Shown here piece after piece: positions 6,825 to 7,989 of a DNA stretch of 7,989 bases. The position numbers were made by a program, and so were the translations under genes. The notes beneath the pieces were generated by a model. The model did not search any database and had not been told where the DNA came from. It saw only the letters and a program-made list of their open reading frames with translations. Location: the NCBI RefSeq assembly GCF_049651565.1, contig NZ_JBASCI010000188.1, forward strand, positions 1 through 7,989. Reading direction: 5' to 3'. The stretch comes from Brooklawnia sp049651565. GTDB taxonomy: Bacteria; Actinomycetota; Actinomycetes; Propionibacteriales; Propionibacteriaceae. Position 1 is the first letter of the stretch, and each line of letters begins with the position of its first letter.

Positions 6825-6844
6825 TCGGCCGAGGCCGAGGCCGA
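6825..6844. terminator. Tandem GGCCGA x3, possible bidirectional terminator
   Basis: The 22-bp gap between two convergent genes is almost filled by three perfect copies of GGCCGA (6827-6832, 6833-6838, 6839-6844). TCGGCC at 6825-6830 can pair with GGCCGA at 6839-6844 (8-nt loop) or with the middle copy. Another 5-bp stem pairs 6817-6821 (CGGCC) with 6827-6831 (GGCCG) across the deacetylase stop. Either strand can fold, and no T-run follows, so termination at this site is inferred. Confidence 0.4.
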
Positions 6845-6846
6845 AC

Positions 6847-7515
6847 TCAGTGCCAGTGCGCTGCTGCGATCGCCTTGTCGCGCAGCGCGTTGACCATCAC
6901 GTCCGGTTCCTCGGCCCGGTAGACCGCGGTGCCGGCGACGAAGACGTCGGCGCCGGCCTCCGCAGCCCGTTCAATGGTCTCGGTCGAGATGCCGCCGTCG
7001 ACCTCGATCCAGATCTCCTGCCCGGTGGCCTTGACCAGCTCGCGGGTGCGACGGATCTTGGGCAGCACCACGTCGAGGAACTTCTGACCGCCGAAGCCCG
7101 GCTCGACGGTCATCAGCAGCACCATGTCGAGCTCGGTGAGCATGTCGGCATAGGGCTCGATCGGGGTGGCCGGCTTCAGCGCCATCGCCGCCCGCGAACC
7201 GAGCCTGCGCAGCTCACGCGCCAGCCGGATCGGCGCCCTGGCTGCCTCGACGTGGAAGGTCACCGAGTAGCAGCCCAGCTCGGCGTACTGCGGCGCCCAC
7301 GTGTCGGCGTTCTCGATCATCAGGTGGATGTCCATCGGCTTGTCGGTGTGCTTCATCAGCGACTCGACCACCGGCAGCCCCACGGTCAGGTTCGGCACGA
7401 AGTGGTTGTCCATCACGTCGAAGTGGAGCAACTCCGCGCTGGGCACCCTGGCTACCTCGGCGGCGAGGTCGGCCAGGTCGGCGTTGAGGATACTGGGAGC
7501 GATTTGCATGGCCAC
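6847..7515 (-). CDS. rpe: Ribulose-phosphate 3-epimerase
   Basis: Interconverts D-ribulose 5-phosphate and D-xylulose 5-phosphate in the non-oxidative pentose phosphate pathway; cytosolic TIM barrel. It has 222 residues, normal for the family. Motifs: IAPSILNADL (5-14, Ser8), HFDVMDNHFVPNLTVG (31-46; His31 and Asp33 metal ligands, Asp33 also acid/base), DIHLMIE (62-68; His64 metal ligand), VEPGFGGQKF (137-146; phosphate loop) and EVDGGIS (171-177; Asp173 metal ligand and second acid/base), then AGTAVY (194-199) at the phosphate site. Start: GTG at 7515 (MAMQIAPS) or ATG at 7509 (MQIAPS). GTG is preferred because AGAG lies 7 nt upstream of it; the ATG is the main alternative. It begins 9 bp after the rsmB stop, suggesting one transcript and perhaps translational coupling. 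M. tuberculosis has fmu-rpe-ribG; here no ribG follows. Confidence 0.96.
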   Translation of the reverse strand: MAMQIAPSILNADLADLAAEVARVPSAELLHFDVMDNHFVPNLTVGLPVVESLMKHTDKPMDIHLMIENADTWAPQYAELGCYSVTFHVEAARAPIRLARELRRLGSRAAMALKPATPIEPYADMLTELDMVLLMTVEPGFGGQKFLDVVLPKIRRTRELVKATGQEIWIEVDGGISTETIERAAEAGADVFVAGTAVYRAEEPDVMVNALRDKAIAAAHWH

Positions 7516-7522
7516 GCCGCAA

Positions 7523-7526
7523 CTCT
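7523..7526 (-). promoter_or_regulatory. Weak Shine-Dalgarno for rpe overlapping the rsmB stop
   Basis: The minus strand reads TAGAG, where TAG is the rsmB stop, followed by 7 nt and the GTG of rpe. Ribosomes ending rsmB would therefore cover the rpe initiation site. Only four bases match the anti-SD. Confidence 0.4.
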
Positions 7527-7989
7527 ATCGGCCGGACCGCCGGAGCAGGGCGCAGAACATGGCGTCGGTGCCGTGGATGTGCGGCCACAGCTGGATGCAG
7601 CGCGGGTTCAGCCGGCTGGCGGCGTCCGGTACCTCGGGCAGTAACGCCGGGGCGTCGAGCAGTTCGACGCCGGACGCCGCGGCCACCACGTCGACGGTCT
7701 CGGCCGGATGCGGCGAGCAGGTGATGTAGGCGACAACACCGCCCGGCCGGGTCGACTCGATCGCGGACGCCAACAGCCCGGCCTGCAGCCCGGTCAGCTC
7801 ATCGACCTGTTCGGCGTCCCGGCGCCAACGGGACTCCGGACGCCGCCGCAGCGACCCGAGCCCGGTGCAGGGCACGTCGGCCACCACGGCACCGAACGTT
7901 CCGGCTCGCCAGGCCGGGACGCGGCCGTCCGCTACCACCACCTGGTGGCCGCGACCGTAAGTCTCCAGGTCCGGGTAGCCGCGCAGCGC
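7525..7989 (-). CDS. rsmB: 16S rRNA (cytosine-C5)-methyltransferase RsmB/Fmu, C-terminal part (5' end outside window)
   Basis: SAM-dependent enzyme of the NOL1/NOP2/sun family; RsmB makes m5C967 (E. coli numbering) in 16S rRNA. The frame is open from the right edge (155 codons with stop), so a GTG at 7941 is only an internal codon. The 154 visible residues cover the last half of the Rossmann-type catalytic domain. AVVADVPCTGLGSLRRRPESRWRR (34-57) holds the motif IV Cys41, and VVAYITCSPHPAET (85-98) holds the motif VI Cys91; in this family the two cysteines act in product release and nucleophilic attack. The end, HGTDAMFCALLRR, matches the family's HGTDGFF(A)A-type terminus. The N-terminal NusB-like domain that separates RsmB from other RsmB/RsmF-type proteins is not visible, so the RsmB assignment rests partly on the adjacent rpe (fmu-rpe order in actinobacteria). 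Confidence 0.9.
   Translation of the reverse strand, partial: ALRGYPDLETYGRGHQVVVADGRVPAWRAGTFGAVVADVPCTGLGSLRRRPESRWRRDAEQVDELTGLQAGLLASAIESTRPGGVVAYITCSPHPAETVDVVAAASGVELLDAPALLPEVPDAASRLNPRCIQLWPHIHGTDAMFCALLRRSGR

Noticed and set aside
6643..7644. 333-residue plus-strand frame across the deacetylase end, rpe and rsmB
   Set aside because: It overlaps three well-supported genes in other frames and shows no protein family features.

Overview
The window looks like chromosomal DNA from a high-GC actinomycete (Actinomycetota). Codon third positions are strongly G/C. MetH has the actinobacterial form of the SAM-binding motif, it lies divergently next to a PAC2-family gene (the arrangement I recall for M. 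tuberculosis Rv2124c/Rv2125), and several genes have a TAnnnT -10 box placed so that the transcript would begin at the A of the ATG. I cannot name the genus.

Layout, left to right. (1) 3-395 (+) is the 3' end of a secreted-looking protein with a PKD-like WGDG motif; its codon choice differs from the rest of the window. (2) 535-4011 (-) is metH, cobalamin-dependent methionine synthase, full length. (3) 4012-4077 is a 66-bp divergent intergenic region with a -10 box on each strand. (4) 4078-4908 (+) is the PAC2-family protein. (5) 4917-5921 (-) is a cytoplasmic L-asparaginase, ending 8 bp from the PAC2 stop. (6) 5922-6017 is a second divergent intergenic region, with a strong Shine-Dalgarno for the asparaginase on one side and a phased direct repeat plus a leaderless -10 on the other. 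(7) 6018-6824 (+) is a lipoprotein-type polysaccharide deacetylase (NodB fold). (8) 6825-6846 is a short convergent gap holding three tandem GGCCGA units that can fold. (9) 6847-7515 (-) is rpe, ribulose-phosphate 3-epimerase. (10) 7525-7989 (-) is the 3' part of rsmB (16S rRNA m5C methyltransferase), transcribed into rpe.

The genes serve separate housekeeping purposes: methionine and one-carbon metabolism, asparagine breakdown, cell-wall glycan modification, the pentose phosphate pathway and rRNA modification. Only rsmB-rpe looks like an operon. There are two divergent pairs (metH/PAC2 and asparaginase/deacetylase) and three convergent junctions (PKD gene/metH, PAC2/asparaginase, deacetylase/rpe). 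I see no RNA gene, insertion sequence, CRISPR array or phage element, and no sign of a new multi-gene system. The points most worth a second look are the repeated leaderless promoter design, the phased repeat before the deacetylase, the PAC2 protein of unknown function and the atypical PKD-like gene at the left edge.
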